DNA from: Yponomeuta sedellus
Taxonomy: Eukaryota; Arthropoda; Insecta; Lepidoptera; Yponomeutidae
Reading direction: 5' to 3'
DNA: 64,000 nt
NCBI GenBank assembly: GCA_934045075.1
Contig: OW203730.1
Coordinates: 11,212,692-11,276,691 of the forward strand
Both the position numbers and the translations under genes were made by a program. Shown one piece after another: positions 63,560 to 64,000 of this stretch. The notes beneath the pieces were generated by a model, which worked only from the letters and a program-made list of their open reading frames with translations, searched no databases and had not been told where the DNA came from. Each line of letters starts with the position of its first letter. Position 1 is the stretch's first letter.

Positions 63560-64000
63560 CTAAAAATATAAATATTGGTTTTTAATTTCCTTATTTGCTG
63601 TTTTTCTCTTTTTTTTGAAATGTTAATGTATTTTTATCTTATTTTATTTTGTGTTATTTGTGTATTTGTTAATGTTTTGTTGTGTTTTGTGAATTTGTTA
63701 CTGTTTTGTTATATTTTTAGTATTGTGCTGTTGAATAAATTATTTCTCTCTCTCTCTTTATGGGCTGATTAGATGGATAGATGTTTTGTTTGTTTTTTCC
63801 TGGTGTACAATAATGAATATTCTCATCTTATCTTATAGATAGAATGACTGGGAAACCTATAGCCGCTCAGGGGCATTTGTGATGAAAATTATATCCCTGG
63901 CTATTCATCGCGGTAATGTTGCCAGTGCCCTGCTTTGGAAAGCTTTGGGTTAAGATATTATGTCTCGAGGCGTTTCTTTTCTTGATTTGTTTTTATTTAA
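63560..64000. other. Unassigned, T-rich; LINE 3' end scrap
   Basis: Positions 63560-63760 are T/G-rich with a chance 65-codon ORF and a (CT)n run at 63742-63758. Positions 63785-63838 (TTTGTTTTTTCCTGGTGTAC, AATAATGAATATTC, TCTTATCTTAT) are a LINE 3' end like 10635. Confidence 0.45.

Overview
The window looks like gene-poor, repeat-rich nuclear DNA from an insect, most likely a butterfly or moth. It is AT-rich, has no long intact reading frame, and carries dispersed repeats typical of Lepidoptera: RTE-type LINE 3' ends, tRNA-derived SINEs, short Helitrons ending CTAG(T), a mariner, and MITEs. I found no intact host gene. The only non-transposase protein trace without a clear mobile-element assignment is a minus-strand pseudogenised fragment at 41253-41615.

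Layout. 1-4 kb holds a LINE 3' end, a SINE whose head resembles 5S rRNA, and an eight-unit tandem repeat with dimeric higher-order structure (1895-2935). 4-13 kb is packed with SINEs, a long fold-back element (4836-5523), a non-autonomous hAT (6081-6512) and two SINE copies with inverted 5' parts. 13-16 kb has nested SINEs, a 233-bp (TATG)n microsatellite on a retroposon tail, and tRNA-like elements arranged head to head. 17-29 kb has two copies of a TA-flanked MITE, each with other MITEs inserted at the same internal site, plus a Helitron. 29-44.5 kb has RTE fragments, a tRNA-like palindrome, 5S-type SINEs within a local duplication, and a decayed mariner split by a SINE. 44.5-64 kb has further SINEs, a second tRNA-like palindrome, head-to-tail Helitrons, a 0.28-kb tandem duplication, two recognisable LINE C-terminal regions and a full-length tRNA-derived SINE.

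How the parts relate. Several short families share their 3' ends with RTE LINE fragments present in the same window. One is the family tailed (GAA)n with the LINEs at 17352 and 30717; another is the alpha SINE with the LINE at 60233. This is the pattern expected if LINE machinery mobilised the SINEs. Two SINE groups (alpha and beta here) share head and core but differ in their 3' halves. Target-site duplications of 8-11 bp flank several insertions, so insertion order can be read directly (SINE into mariner, SINE into SINE, retroposon into hAT). Family names alpha, beta, gamma, delta and GAA-tail are working labels for this window only. All assignments come from reading the sequence; no database search was run.
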